This document shows, one piece after another, positions 38,889 through 46,735 of a stretch of 64,000 nt of DNA. Position numbers and translations under genes: made by a program. A model generated the notes under the pieces. It was given only the letters and a program-made list of their open reading frames with translations. It did no database searches and was not told the DNA's origin. Position 1 is the first letter of the stretch, and each line of letters opens with the position of its first letter. The DNA comes from Rahnella bruchi (GTDB lineage Bacteria; Pseudomonadota; Gammaproteobacteria; Enterobacterales; Enterobacteriaceae): contig NZ_QZWI01000003.1 in assembly GCF_003614975.1 (NCBI RefSeq), positions 186,001 through 250,000 on the forward strand, written 5' to 3'.

Positions 38889-38949
38889 GGTTGTCTGAAT
38901 TGCGCGATGCATTGTCTGATTATCGTTATATATAAGAAATAAGACAACC
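38889..38949. promoter_or_regulatory. Repeated TTGTCT elements in the AraC/EamA divergent region
   Basis: GGTTGTCT (38889-38896) and AGACAACC (38942-38949) are a perfect 8-bp inverted pair. A further TTGTCTGA at 38912-38919 repeats the one at 38891-38898, exactly 21 bp apart, about two helical turns, as is common for AraC-type sites. Probably the binding region of the adjacent regulator. Confidence 0.5.
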
Positions 38950-38987
38950 GTACACTAGCGTGACGATTTACTCAGGGATAATAATCA

Positions 38988-39878
38988 ATGAATGCGCTGT
39001 TTCCTCTTTTTGCTGTACTCATCTGGTCGCTGAATGCGGTGGTGAGTAAAGCTTCGGCTTCCGCTATCGATCCGGCGGCCATTTCGTTCTACCGCTGGCT
39101 GCTGGCTTTATTAACGCTGACCCCTTTTGTGCTGCCAGGCCTGCTGCGTAACCTGCAAGCGGTAAAACAATACTGGTGGAAACTGCTGATCCTCGGTCTG
39201 CTGGGCATGGTGCTGTACCAGAGTCTGGCGTATTACGCCGCCCACAGCGTCAGCGCGCTGTTTATGGGGATCCTCAATTCTCTGATCCCCTTACTGACCG
39301 TTCTGATTGGTCTGGTGGTGCTGCGCATCGTCCCTACCGTCGGCGTCGCGCTGGGCAGTATTATTTCACTCGGCGGCTTACTGTGGCTGGTGAGTGCGGG
39401 TGATCCGTCGCAGCTGTTGCAGCACGGCATTGGCAAGGGGGAACTGATGATGTTCGCGGCATCCGCGTCTTATGCATTATACGGCGTGTTAACCAAACGC
39501 TGGGCGATCCCATTACCAAACTGGCAATCTTTGTATGTGCAGATCATTTTCGGCGTGTTACTGCTGTTGCCAAACTTCCTGCTCGCCGGTGATGTCAGCC
39601 TTAACGCGCATAACATTCCGCTGGTGCTGTTCGCCGGGATCCCGGCTTCGATTATTGCTCCTTTCCTGTGGATACAGGGCGTTATTCGCCTGGGTGCCAA
39701 TAAAGCGTCTATTTTCATGAACCTGTCGCCAATTTTCACAGCGGTGATCGCCGTGCTGTTCCTGCATGAGCAGCTGCACAGCTATCACCTGATCGGCGGC
39801 GGCATCACGCTTGCCGGTGTCATTCTTGCACAGCGTTTACGCAAACCGTTGTACTCACGCAAGTCGCCTGCGGCATAA
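38988..39878 (+). CDS. EamA/DMT-family membrane transporter
   Basis: This is a 296-residue protein with ten predicted hydrophobic helices in two EamA halves (about 1-140 and 150-285), the drug/metabolite transporter layout. The first half includes PLFAVLIWSLNAVVSKASAS and SLAYYAAHSVSALFMGILNS; the second includes GELMMFAASASYALYGVLTK and KASIFMNLSPIFTAVIAVLF. Such proteins export amino acids, metabolites or drugs; no substrate can be named. It is controlled probably by the divergent AraC-family protein. A terminator follows. Confidence 0.9.
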   Translation: MNALFPLFAVLIWSLNAVVSKASASAIDPAAISFYRWLLALLTLTPFVLPGLLRNLQAVKQYWWKLLILGLLGMVLYQSLAYYAAHSVSALFMGILNSLIPLLTVLIGLVVLRIVPTVGVALGSIISLGGLLWLVSAGDPSQLLQHGIGKGELMMFAASASYALYGVLTKRWAIPLPNWQSLYVQIIFGVLLLLPNFLLAGDVSLNAHNIPLVLFAGIPASIIAPFLWIQGVIRLGANKASIFMNLSPIFTAVIAVLFLHEQLHSYHLIGGGITLAGVILAQRLRKPLYSRKSPAA

Positions 39879-39899
39879 AAAGAAATCGGGTAAACCCCT

Positions 39900-39930
39900 G
39901 CGCCATCCCGAAAAAGGATGGCGCTTCTTC
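39900..39930 (+). terminator. Intrinsic terminator of the EamA-family gene
   Basis: GCGCCATCC (39900-39908) and GGATGGCGC (39916-39924) form a perfect 9-bp stem with a 7-nt loop, followed by TTCTTCCTGCTTTTTGC. Confidence 0.8.
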
Positions 39931-40151
39931 CTGCTTTTTGCTTTCGCGCTCCGCAATACGTTTTTATCCGCCGTTTTAAGCAACAATATCTTCAGGAATC
40001 ACCGCCAGCCTGCTTTTCACGGTGTCGGTGAAAACACTTTGCAGGTATGATGAGGCGCTTCCGCGCTCTGCGCCGTACTTGTTACTTTTAACCTTAGTTT
40101 ATTAACCTCAAGTTTAAGTGACGTTTTTAATTTCCAGCGAAGGACGGTGAT

Positions 40152-41201
40152 ATGCAACCTTTGAGCGGCCCGGGTATGCCGGTTGGCGACAACAGAACAC
40201 AACCACAGGGCCAAACCGTTCCTGCAAAAACAGGCGCTGAGCTGCCATTAACGCCGGTGCAGCGTACTACGCTGGAAAAACTGATCGTCAAACTGATGGC
40301 ACTGATGCCGGTCAAATCTGCTGAAATCTGGGCCAGCCTGCGACATGAACTTTCTCTGCCGCATGGCGCGGAAATCACCTCGCAGCAGTTCCCGCAGGCG
40401 GAAGCCCTGTTACAGGGAAAACTGACTCAGGCACAGGACAGCCACGCGTCGCGCCAGCTAATGCTGCAACTGACCGAACTGTTGCCTCAGGGAAATAACC
40501 GTCAGGCGGTCAGTGATTTTATCCGCCAGAATTTTGGGCACACCGTGCTGAGCCAGCTGACGCATCCGCAGCTGCAACAGGTGTTGGATCTGATCCAGAC
40601 CCGTCAGATGAATATCCCGCAACCGCAACAGACCCCGGTCACCGACCGTCCTTTACTGCCTGCCGAACATAACAGTTTGCAGCAGCTGGTCACCCGTCTG
40701 AGTGCGGCGACCGGCGAGGCACCGGTCAAGGTCTGGCAGACACTGTTTACGCTGGTGGGCGTCAAAGTCGGTGAACCTATCCCGGCAAAACATTTCCAGT
40801 TGCTCAGCCAGTTTTTGCAGGCGAAAGCCTCGCTCAGCCAGCAGACCACGGCGCCGACGCTGACCACACTGCTCAGCGTGCTCAAGCAACCGGCCAGTAC
40901 GCATGAAATTCATCAGCTGACCGAATATGCCGACAACCGCTTCAGTGCGACCTTATCCACACCGCTGAATCAGGCGCAGGTCAGTGACCTGATCGGAGTC
41001 CTGTTCAGCCAGCGGGTAGATCGTTCACCGCGTGCGGATGAAACCGATGATACGTTCACGACCGTATCGCGCACCGATCCTCAGCCGATCATGAACCCGC
41101 TGATTGCCATGCTGCCGCCTTCCATGCAGGCGATTGGCGGCAAGCCGTTGTTATTTATTGCGTTCGTGATTGTCGCGATCCTGCTGTGGATTTTGTTTTA
41201 A
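40152..41201 (+). CDS. flk: Flagellar regulator Flk
   Basis: Flk (RflH) is a membrane-anchored protein that prevents premature secretion of late flagellar export substrates during hook assembly in Salmonella and E. coli. The 349-residue protein (E. coli 331) is soluble and Gln/Leu-rich for most of its length, with the conserved blocks GNNRQAVSDFIRQNFG and RPLLPAEHNSLQQLVTRLSA, and ends in one C-terminal hydrophobic helix (about 330-348), which fits a tail anchor. It lies between pdxB and fabB as in E. coli, but an exporter pair has been inserted before it. Its presence suggests the organism is flagellated. Confidence 0.93.
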   Translation: MQPLSGPGMPVGDNRTQPQGQTVPAKTGAELPLTPVQRTTLEKLIVKLMALMPVKSAEIWASLRHELSLPHGAEITSQQFPQAEALLQGKLTQAQDSHASRQLMLQLTELLPQGNNRQAVSDFIRQNFGHTVLSQLTHPQLQQVLDLIQTRQMNIPQPQQTPVTDRPLLPAEHNSLQQLVTRLSAATGEAPVKVWQTLFTLVGVKVGEPIPAKHFQLLSQFLQAKASLSQQTTAPTLTTLLSVLKQPASTHEIHQLTEYADNRFSATLSTPLNQAQVSDLIGVLFSQRVDRSPRADETDDTFTTVSRTDPQPIMNPLIAMLPPSMQAIGGKPLLFIAFVIVAILLWILF

Positions 41202-41217
41202 ACGCAGCAACAATACC

Positions 41218-41673
41218 TCAGGCGCAGCCACAATCCTCCGGTGCCAGCGCCTTTGAATAGTGTCCGCGTTCCTCACCCACAGCCAGCGGGTGCTGATCGC
41301 GGATCCAAAAATCCAGTCCGCCAATCATCTCTTTTACCCTGAACCCCAGTTTCGCCAGTTTGTACGCACCCTGCGTTGAACCGTTGCATCCGATCCCGTC
41401 GCAATACGTCACATACACTGCCGCTTTACTGAGTTCCCGGGTGCTTTCTGCCGTCATCAGTTTATGCGGAAAACTGACCGCGCCCGGCACATGACCGCGC
41501 GCATAATGTTCAGCAGAACGGGTATCAATAACCACAATCCCGCTGACACCGTTTTGTAAGTCTGCCGCAACATCAGCCGCATCGGTATAAAAGCTCAGTT
41601 TCGACAACAGATACGCAGCGCTGATTTCCGGTGACGGGGGGGCAAATCCTAAAACATAAGACTCTTGTTGCAT
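41218..41673 (-). CDS. Rhodanese-like domain protein
   Basis: This is a single rhodanese domain of 151 residues from the ATG at 41673, which has a GAGGAAG ribosome site; the frame could extend to 41748 but would then run through the intergenic inverted repeat. The domain has VVIDTRSAEHYARGHVPGAV and the active-site segment TYCDGIGCNGSTQG, with Cys91 and Cys96, a variant loop lacking the usual arginine. The C-terminus ends in DCGCA, a further cysteine pair. It is divergent from a MocR-type regulator, 100 bp away, which probably controls it. Sulfur transfer is inferred from the fold only. Confidence 0.88.
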   Translation of the reverse strand: MQQESYVLGFAPPSPEISAAYLLSKLSFYTDAADVAADLQNGVSGIVVIDTRSAEHYARGHVPGAVSFPHKLMTAESTRELSKAAVYVTYCDGIGCNGSTQGAYKLAKLGFRVKEMIGGLDFWIRDQHPLAVGEERGHYSKALAPEDCGCA

Positions 41674-41728
41674 AAACGCTTCCTCATAAAGTGATGTAAC
41701 TGAAAACAGTTCCATCATCGCTGTTTTT

Positions 41729-41769
41729 GGTCTTATGATTAATGCCAATTACCTGCTAACCATAAGACC
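41729..41769. promoter_or_regulatory. Inverted repeat between the rhodanese gene and the MocR regulator
   Basis: GGTCTTATG (41729-41737) and CATAAGACC (41761-41769) are perfect 9-bp arms 23 bp apart. MocR-type regulators often bind paired repeats of this sort next to their own divergent gene, so this is a likely operator. Confidence 0.6.
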
Positions 41770-41773
41770 CATC

Positions 41774-43291
41774 ATGCCAGCTCAACTTCGGCCATCAGCA
41801 CTGATTACGCTTTTCGAAAACACGGCATTCACTGCGTCAGGAACCTCCGCAGGTTTACGGGACAGGCTGTGTATGGCGTTACGTCAGGCAATGATTACCG
41901 GTGCACTCGCGAGCGGGGAAAGACTGCCCTCTTCCCGGATTTTGGCAGCCGACCTCAGGCTGTCGCGCGTCACGGTAGAAGCCGCTTATGCACAGATTGA
42001 AGCCGAGGGATATTTACAGCGGCAAACGGGCAGAGGCACTTTTGTCAGCACCTCGCTGCCGCACAGCACCGTATCGCGCAACAATAAAACCGTCTCCGCT
42101 GGGCTTTCAAGACTGTCGGCACGGGGACACAAAATAGTCGCCACCGGCGGATGCCGCGACCCTCGGTCACCGGTTCCCTTCGCCGCGGGTTCACCTGACC
42201 TGAGCGCTTTTCCGCTGAAAATCTGGAAACAAATCACTGCCAGACAGCTGCGGACTCAGGGCGAAAAATTGCTGGGATATGGCGATCCGCAGGGGTATCG
42301 GCCTCTGCGCGAGGCGGTTGCCAGCTACCTGCAGCAATCCAGAGGCGTGCTGTGCAGCCCGGAACAAATCCTGATCACCACCAGTTCGCAGCAGGCGCTT
42401 CAGTTGCTGGCAATGCTGCTTGTCGACCCTGAAGATACCGTCTGGCTGGAGCAACCGGGTTACTTAGGTGCCAGAAACGCTTTTGCCAGTGCGGGAGCGG
42501 ACATTTGCGCTGTCACGGTCGATGAACAGGGAATGTCTCCGACGCCTGATTTGCCCGTGCCACGCCTGATATACCTGACGCCTTCGCATCATTATCCGAC
42601 CGGTGTCAGCCTGAGTTTGCCGCGCCGTCTGCATCTGCTCGACTATGCAAAGCGTCACGGCAGCTGGATAGTCGAAGACGATTACGACAGTGAATTGCAT
42701 TACGACGGGCGGCCACTTCCGGCCATGCAGGGGCTGGATAAACATCAGCAGGTCATTTATCTCGGCACCTTCTCGAAAGTGTTATTCCCGTCTTTGCGGC
42801 TGGCCTATGCCGTATTACCGCCTGCCCTCGTCGCACCGATGGTGACACTGCGCACGGTCAGTGATGGTCATTCTTCACAGCTGATGCAGGCCGTCACCGC
42901 CGAATTTATGCAGGCCGGGCATTTTGCCTCACACCTGCGTTTCTCCCGCCAGCTATACCACAGCCGCCGTGACCACCTTCTTGAGCAAATCAGACAAAAA
43001 ATTGAGTGGCTCACCCCTCAGGTGGCTGCGGGCGGATTACAGCTTGCTGCTCACCTTCCTGCCGGACAGGAGCACTATTTCAGCACACTCGCTGCGCAGG
43101 CTGGCATTGAAACCCCTCGCCTTTCACCGTTATTTCCCGGCAACTCCAGCCAGCACCAGGATGGCTGGTTGCTCGGGTTCTCGGCATTAACCCCTGCTGA
43201 AATCACCGCTGCCGTGAACCGTCTGGCGTCGCTGAAGATATCCGCTATTTGGAGAACAGCGCCAGCAACAGCCAGCCCGCCACGCCACTGA
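41774..43291 (+). CDS. MocR-family regulator (GntR-type HTH fused to aminotransferase-like domain)
   Basis: The protein has 505 residues from the ATG at 41774. An upstream ATG at 41735 lies inside the inverted repeat, so I prefer the later one, though neither has a strong ribosome site. The GntR-type winged helix is at about 25-90 (LRDRLCMALRQAMITGALAS, RLSRVTVEAAYAQIEAEGYL). The fold-type I aminotransferase-like domain follows (ITTSSQQALQLLAMLLVDPE, HYPTGVSLSLPRRL, DDYDSELHYDGRPLP), with the PLP-binding lysine in YLGTFSKVLFPSLRLAY. It probably senses PLP or an amino-compound adduct and controls the divergent rhodanese gene. Its end overlaps ybiR by 47 bp tail to tail. Confidence 0.92.
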   Translation: MPAQLRPSALITLFENTAFTASGTSAGLRDRLCMALRQAMITGALASGERLPSSRILAADLRLSRVTVEAAYAQIEAEGYLQRQTGRGTFVSTSLPHSTVSRNNKTVSAGLSRLSARGHKIVATGGCRDPRSPVPFAAGSPDLSAFPLKIWKQITARQLRTQGEKLLGYGDPQGYRPLREAVASYLQQSRGVLCSPEQILITTSSQQALQLLAMLLVDPEDTVWLEQPGYLGARNAFASAGADICAVTVDEQGMSPTPDLPVPRLIYLTPSHHYPTGVSLSLPRRLHLLDYAKRHGSWIVEDDYDSELHYDGRPLPAMQGLDKHQQVIYLGTFSKVLFPSLRLAYAVLPPALVAPMVTLRTVSDGHSSQLMQAVTAEFMQAGHFASHLRFSRQLYHSRRDHLLEQIRQKIEWLTPQVAAGGLQLAAHLPAGQEHYFSTLAAQAGIETPRLSPLFPGNSSQHQDGWLLGFSALTPAEITAAVNRLASLKISAIWRTAPATASPPRH

Positions 43292-44372
43292 ACAGCAGAA
43301 ACGGGAAGGAGTAATAGTGAAATCTGAGCCAGATTTTTTTATCATTCGCCATGCGTAATGCGATCAGATTAGCCAGTGATCCAATCGCCAGCCCGAAACC
43401 GCCGGCATTCACGGCATATGCCAGCAACGGCCCGGAAGGCAGATAGTTGATCATCAGAATCGTGGCCGGTACGTTGCTGATCACCTGAGAAAGTCCGATG
43501 CTGAGCAGGTAATGCCCGTAATCCGGCAAACCGTGAATCTGAGCGAACGCGGGCTGCAAAGCCGGTAAGCCCACAATCAGGCGCACATCGATAAACATCA
43601 CGATGAAAACCAGGATCAGCGGCCAGTCAATACGCAGCAAAACGTTGCGCGCCAGCAGCATGAAACACAAAATCACAGCCAGTAAGCCGTACAGCGCCAG
43701 CCCCAGATCCACGCAGGCGATAAATACCGCATATAGCGTCATGCAGCAAACCAGTAAGCGTTTCTGGAACGGATAACCCTGATTGCTTTCCAGCTTTTTC
43801 AGGCTGTGCGAGGGGAAACAAAACCAGGTGACGACCAGCAGCGCGACCAGCGTGATTAACGCCAGCGGTGCCATCTGCCCGATGAAATGCAAAAACGACA
43901 CACCAGACTTATTCCACAGCAAGATGTTCTGCGGGTTGCCGATCGGCGTGAGCAGTGAACCGGCATTCACCGCCAGAGCTTCAAATATGATCAGTCTCGT
44001 CACCGGCAGTGACGTCAGTTTTTTCAGCGTGATCGTCAGCGGAATAACGATAAACAGCGCCACGTCGTTAGTCATAAACGTGGAAAGCACCGCCGCTGCC
44101 ATCACCAGAAACAGCGCCAGCCTGCGTTCATTATCGATGGCGTTAATCATCTTGCGTCCAACAAAATCAAAATAGCCGCTGACTTCAACGCCTTTGGTCA
44201 GCATCAGTAACCCCAGCAGCGTGACGATGGTGTCCCAGTCAACAAACTGCGGAAACTGGAGTATTTTTGCAGGCTGAAACAGTGCCAGAATGACGCCCAG
44301 CAGCACCAAAAGATGCAAAAATCTGTCACGTAAAAACGGCTTTAATACAGTGCCAAACGCTGTTATCAACAT
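43245..44372 (-). CDS. ybiR: Predicted anion transporter YbiR
   Basis: YbiR is an ArsB/NhaD-type permease family membrane protein without a settled substrate. The 375-residue protein has about ten to eleven membrane segments and is close to E. coli YbiR (372): LLMLTKGVEVSGYFDFVGRK, STFMTNDVALFIVIPLTITL, IIFEALAVNAGSLLTPIGNP and SLANLIALRMANDKKIWLRF are all recognisable. In E. coli ybiR is in a different part of the chromosome, so this position between flk and fabB is a difference in gene order. Its 3' end overlaps the convergent MocR gene. Confidence 0.93.
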   Translation of the reverse strand: MLITAFGTVLKPFLRDRFLHLLVLLGVILALFQPAKILQFPQFVDWDTIVTLLGLLMLTKGVEVSGYFDFVGRKMINAIDNERRLALFLVMAAAVLSTFMTNDVALFIVIPLTITLKKLTSLPVTRLIIFEALAVNAGSLLTPIGNPQNILLWNKSGVSFLHFIGQMAPLALITLVALLVVTWFCFPSHSLKKLESNQGYPFQKRLLVCCMTLYAVFIACVDLGLALYGLLAVILCFMLLARNVLLRIDWPLILVFIVMFIDVRLIVGLPALQPAFAQIHGLPDYGHYLLSIGLSQVISNVPATILMINYLPSGPLLAYAVNAGGFGLAIGSLANLIALRMANDKKIWLRFHYYSFPFLLFSGVAGWLLLALFSK

Positions 44373-44460
44373 AGTTTTTCTTCATCGAAAACGATGCGCT
44401 GACGTTACCCGAAGAATAAAACCTCTGCCACTGCAAAAGTGTTTTCCCCGAGGCATCACG

Positions 44461-44491
44461 CAAAAAAAACGGGGCTCATACAGAGCCCCGT
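44461..44491 (-). terminator. Intrinsic terminator of the PepSY-domain gene
   Basis: ACGGGGCTC (44469-44477) and GAGCCCCGT (44483-44491) form a perfect 9-bp stem with a 5-nt loop; on the minus strand a run of eight T follows. ybiR begins further downstream. Confidence 0.92.
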
Positions 44492-44546
44492 CATCATGTT
44501 GCGGGACTTCCCGCAAATTGTTATTTCATGTCACTTCCGGCCAACG

Positions 44547-46025
44547 TTAACCGACAGCAGAAAGGGCTTTCACTGTACGTTTGCTTTTCTGCCAGCGGAA
44601 AACATCAATCATCAGGAAAATCATCAGACTCGCACCCATCACCGGCAATGATATCGCCAGCCCAAGGGTGATGACAAAAATCGGGCATTGCAGACTGAAC
44701 GGCACAGATTTCCAGGTTTGCAGCAGTGTGATAGCCGGATTATTACTGTCACTGCTGACCGTTCTGCGCAACCACCACAGGCGATATCCCCAGGCAATCA
44801 TCACGCAAAGCCCGGTACCGAAAATCACCAGAATGGCCTGATTCCAGACGCCGAAAAGGATCCCCATATGCGCATCCACGCCCCAGCGCGTTAGTTTGGC
44901 CAGCAGCGGGAAATCAGCAAAACGTACGTGATCGACAATCTGCAAAGAGCTTGGATCAACTGAAACTGCATCCACCTGCGTCGGCCAGCTGCGGTCGACT
45001 TCGGTCACCGTCCAGGCTTTACCGGGGGTATAAGCCGGTCGGATTTCGATTTTATGCGCCGCAATACCCGATTCACGCGCAGCCTGAACAACGGCATCAA
45101 AAGTCGAAGCTGAAACCGTTGCAGCCTGCGCTACAGCAGGCATTGAATGTGCTGACATGTCCATCCCTGGCATATCAGGCATATCAGCCATCCCGGCATG
45201 ATGTTCTGCATGTTCATCAGCCGGTGCAGCCTCCGCCAGCGGGTCCAGACTGGTTTTCACCGCAGGCGTCATCCAGCCCATATAGGCGCGTAACACACCG
45301 ATATTATCACCCGCCCATTGAGACCAGGTCAGACCGGTCGCGGAGAAAAACAGTAATCCGGCCAGCAATATCAGGCCAAGCGTGCTGTGCCAGCGGCGGC
45401 TGCGCTGCTGTTTTTCTGCTTTCCCGCTGACCTGACGCAACCGGCGAGGTTTGCGGCGGCCGGTAAACCAGAGCACCACACCGCCAAGCGCCGCCACCCA
45501 AAGCCATGACGCGGCGAGCTCGCTGTAAACACGTCCTGCATCGCCCAGTAACAGACCACGATGCAAATCATCCAGCCAGGTGCGGAAAGGCAAAATGCCG
45601 CTGGTGCCATATACCGTCATGTCCCCTTTCACTGCCAGTGTCACCGGATCGATGAAAATCGCACGGCTTTTTGATGCCCCGAGGTTCGGGTCAGAAAACA
45701 TCACCCGTGTAGTTTCCCCCGCAGAAGGTGCCGGTCTGACCGCGTAAATCTGTTTATCCTGACCGGCGATGTTTAGCGCGGCATCAATCTGCTGCGACAA
45801 CGGCTGTGCCTCGCCTTTTGATGAAGTGAACAACGCATCTGCATAGAGATAACTTTCAAACTGAGGGGTCAGCACATATAACGTGCCGGTGAGTGCCGCG
45901 ATAAAAATGAACGGCCCGACGAACAGGCCAATGTAAAAATGCACACGGCGCAGCAGCGCCAGAAAGGCCGCCTGCGCAGGTAATTTTTTACCCGCGCTGG
46001 CTGGCAGGTTTGCAGGTTGATTCAT
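44547..46025 (-). CDS. PepSY-TM (PiuB-like) membrane protein with Met/His-rich insert
   Basis: This belongs to the PepSY-associated TM family (PiuB-like), inner-membrane proteins often tied to siderophore or metal reduction and uptake. From the ATG at 46025 the protein has 492 residues with four main hydrophobic helices (about 35-55, 173-190, 217-235, 385-410). Conserved blocks are HFYIGLFVGPFIFIAALTG, PFRTWLDDLHRGLLLGD, RRWHSTLGLILLAGLLFFSA and WGVDAHMGILFGVWNQ, with several histidines. In the periplasmic part near residues 271-295 is an insert rich in Met, His and Asp (HHAGMADMPDMPGMDMSAH) that looks metal-binding. It follows the small Met-rich protein at 46111 by 85 bp. Confidence 0.86.
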   Translation of the reverse strand: MNQPANLPASAGKKLPAQAAFLALLRRVHFYIGLFVGPFIFIAALTGTLYVLTPQFESYLYADALFTSSKGEAQPLSQQIDAALNIAGQDKQIYAVRPAPSAGETTRVMFSDPNLGASKSRAIFIDPVTLAVKGDMTVYGTSGILPFRTWLDDLHRGLLLGDAGRVYSELAASWLWVAALGGVVLWFTGRRKPRRLRQVSGKAEKQQRSRRWHSTLGLILLAGLLFFSATGLTWSQWAGDNIGVLRAYMGWMTPAVKTSLDPLAEAAPADEHAEHHAGMADMPDMPGMDMSAHSMPAVAQAATVSASTFDAVVQAARESGIAAHKIEIRPAYTPGKAWTVTEVDRSWPTQVDAVSVDPSSLQIVDHVRFADFPLLAKLTRWGVDAHMGILFGVWNQAILVIFGTGLCVMIAWGYRLWWLRRTVSSDSNNPAITLLQTWKSVPFSLQCPIFVITLGLAISLPVMGASLMIFLMIDVFRWQKSKRTVKALSAVG

Positions 46026-46110
46026 AAAGCTGATTTCCTGAATTTCAAATAGCACGCCGTCAACAGCGATAATCATCGCGGTTAACTTGAAAATAATGAT
46101 TCAGAGGCTG

Positions 46111-46590
46111 TTACAGAAAAACAGGGGGTGCGCGGGGTTGGGAATCCGTGAAGAACAGTGAAGGGATCAGGCGTTGTATGACAGCGCGCGGAGGGGCACG
46201 GCTGGAAAAATCCAGCGACCACTGCATCGGCATGGCCTGTAAATCGAGCATCGGTAAATGCACCAGCAGCACGCAATAACCGCACGCGGCATCACTCATG
46301 TCACCGGAAAGCATGGCTTTCACGGCATCCTGCGGCGCTGATTTACAGGTTTGCTTCTGACAATGTTTCATCGATGATGCGTGATGGTCTGACAACTCCA
46401 TGCCAGCTATATCTGTGTCCGGCATGTCCATATCGGACATCATCATGCCAGGCATCATCATATGCTGCGCACCCTCTGCTACCAGCGATTTAGAAATCAC
46501 CGGCGCAATAAACAACATCAGGATCGCCACAATTCCGAGCCAGGCCGGAACATGCAGATGTCGATGATGGATGTGTCTGAGTGAGAGCAT
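46111..46590 (-). CDS. DUF2946-family small protein, Met/His-rich
   Basis: A 159-residue protein of the DUF2946 type, function unknown, often found beside copper or TonB-dependent uptake genes. It begins with a His-rich start (RHIHHRHLH), then one hydrophobic helix at about 14-34, then a periplasmic Met-rich segment at 44-76 (HMMMPGMMMSDMDMPDTD). Cysteines follow at 77 and 82, and a CGYC motif at 103-106, all suitable for metal or disulfide chemistry. The Met-rich part resembles the insert in the PepSY protein downstream, with which it is probably co-transcribed. Copper handling is an inference from composition. Confidence 0.8.
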   Translation of the reverse strand: MLSLRHIHHRHLHVPAWLGIVAILMLFIAPVISKSLVAEGAQHMMMPGMMMSDMDMPDTDIAGMELSDHHASSMKHCQKQTCKSAPQDAVKAMLSGDMSDAACGYCVLLVHLPMLDLQAMPMQWSLDFSSRAPPRAVIQRLIPSLFFTDSQPRAPPVFL

Positions 46591-46672
46591 TATGTCAACA
46601 AGGTGAAAATAAGAAGCAGCGAAATTGTACCTGAATTGTTGAAATAGAACAGAAGGGATAAACGACAGACGT

Positions 46673-46704
46673 AAAAAAGCCCGCTCGGAAGCAGGCTTTT
46701 ATTT
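46673..46704 (-). terminator. Intrinsic terminator of fabB
   Basis: On the minus strand AAAAGCC-T-GC pairs with GC-G-GGCTTTT around TTCCGA, one mismatch in the stem, then TTTTTT continues. It begins about 30 bp after the fabB stop codon. Confidence 0.85.
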
Positions 46705-46735
46705 ACTGGCTAACGACACTGGCTAACGACGGAAA

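Noticed and set aside
46026-46110. Fur-like sequence between the Met-rich gene and the PepSY gene
   Set aside because: AATCATTATT on the minus strand resembles half of a Fur box, but the other half is poor and it lies within a probable operon.
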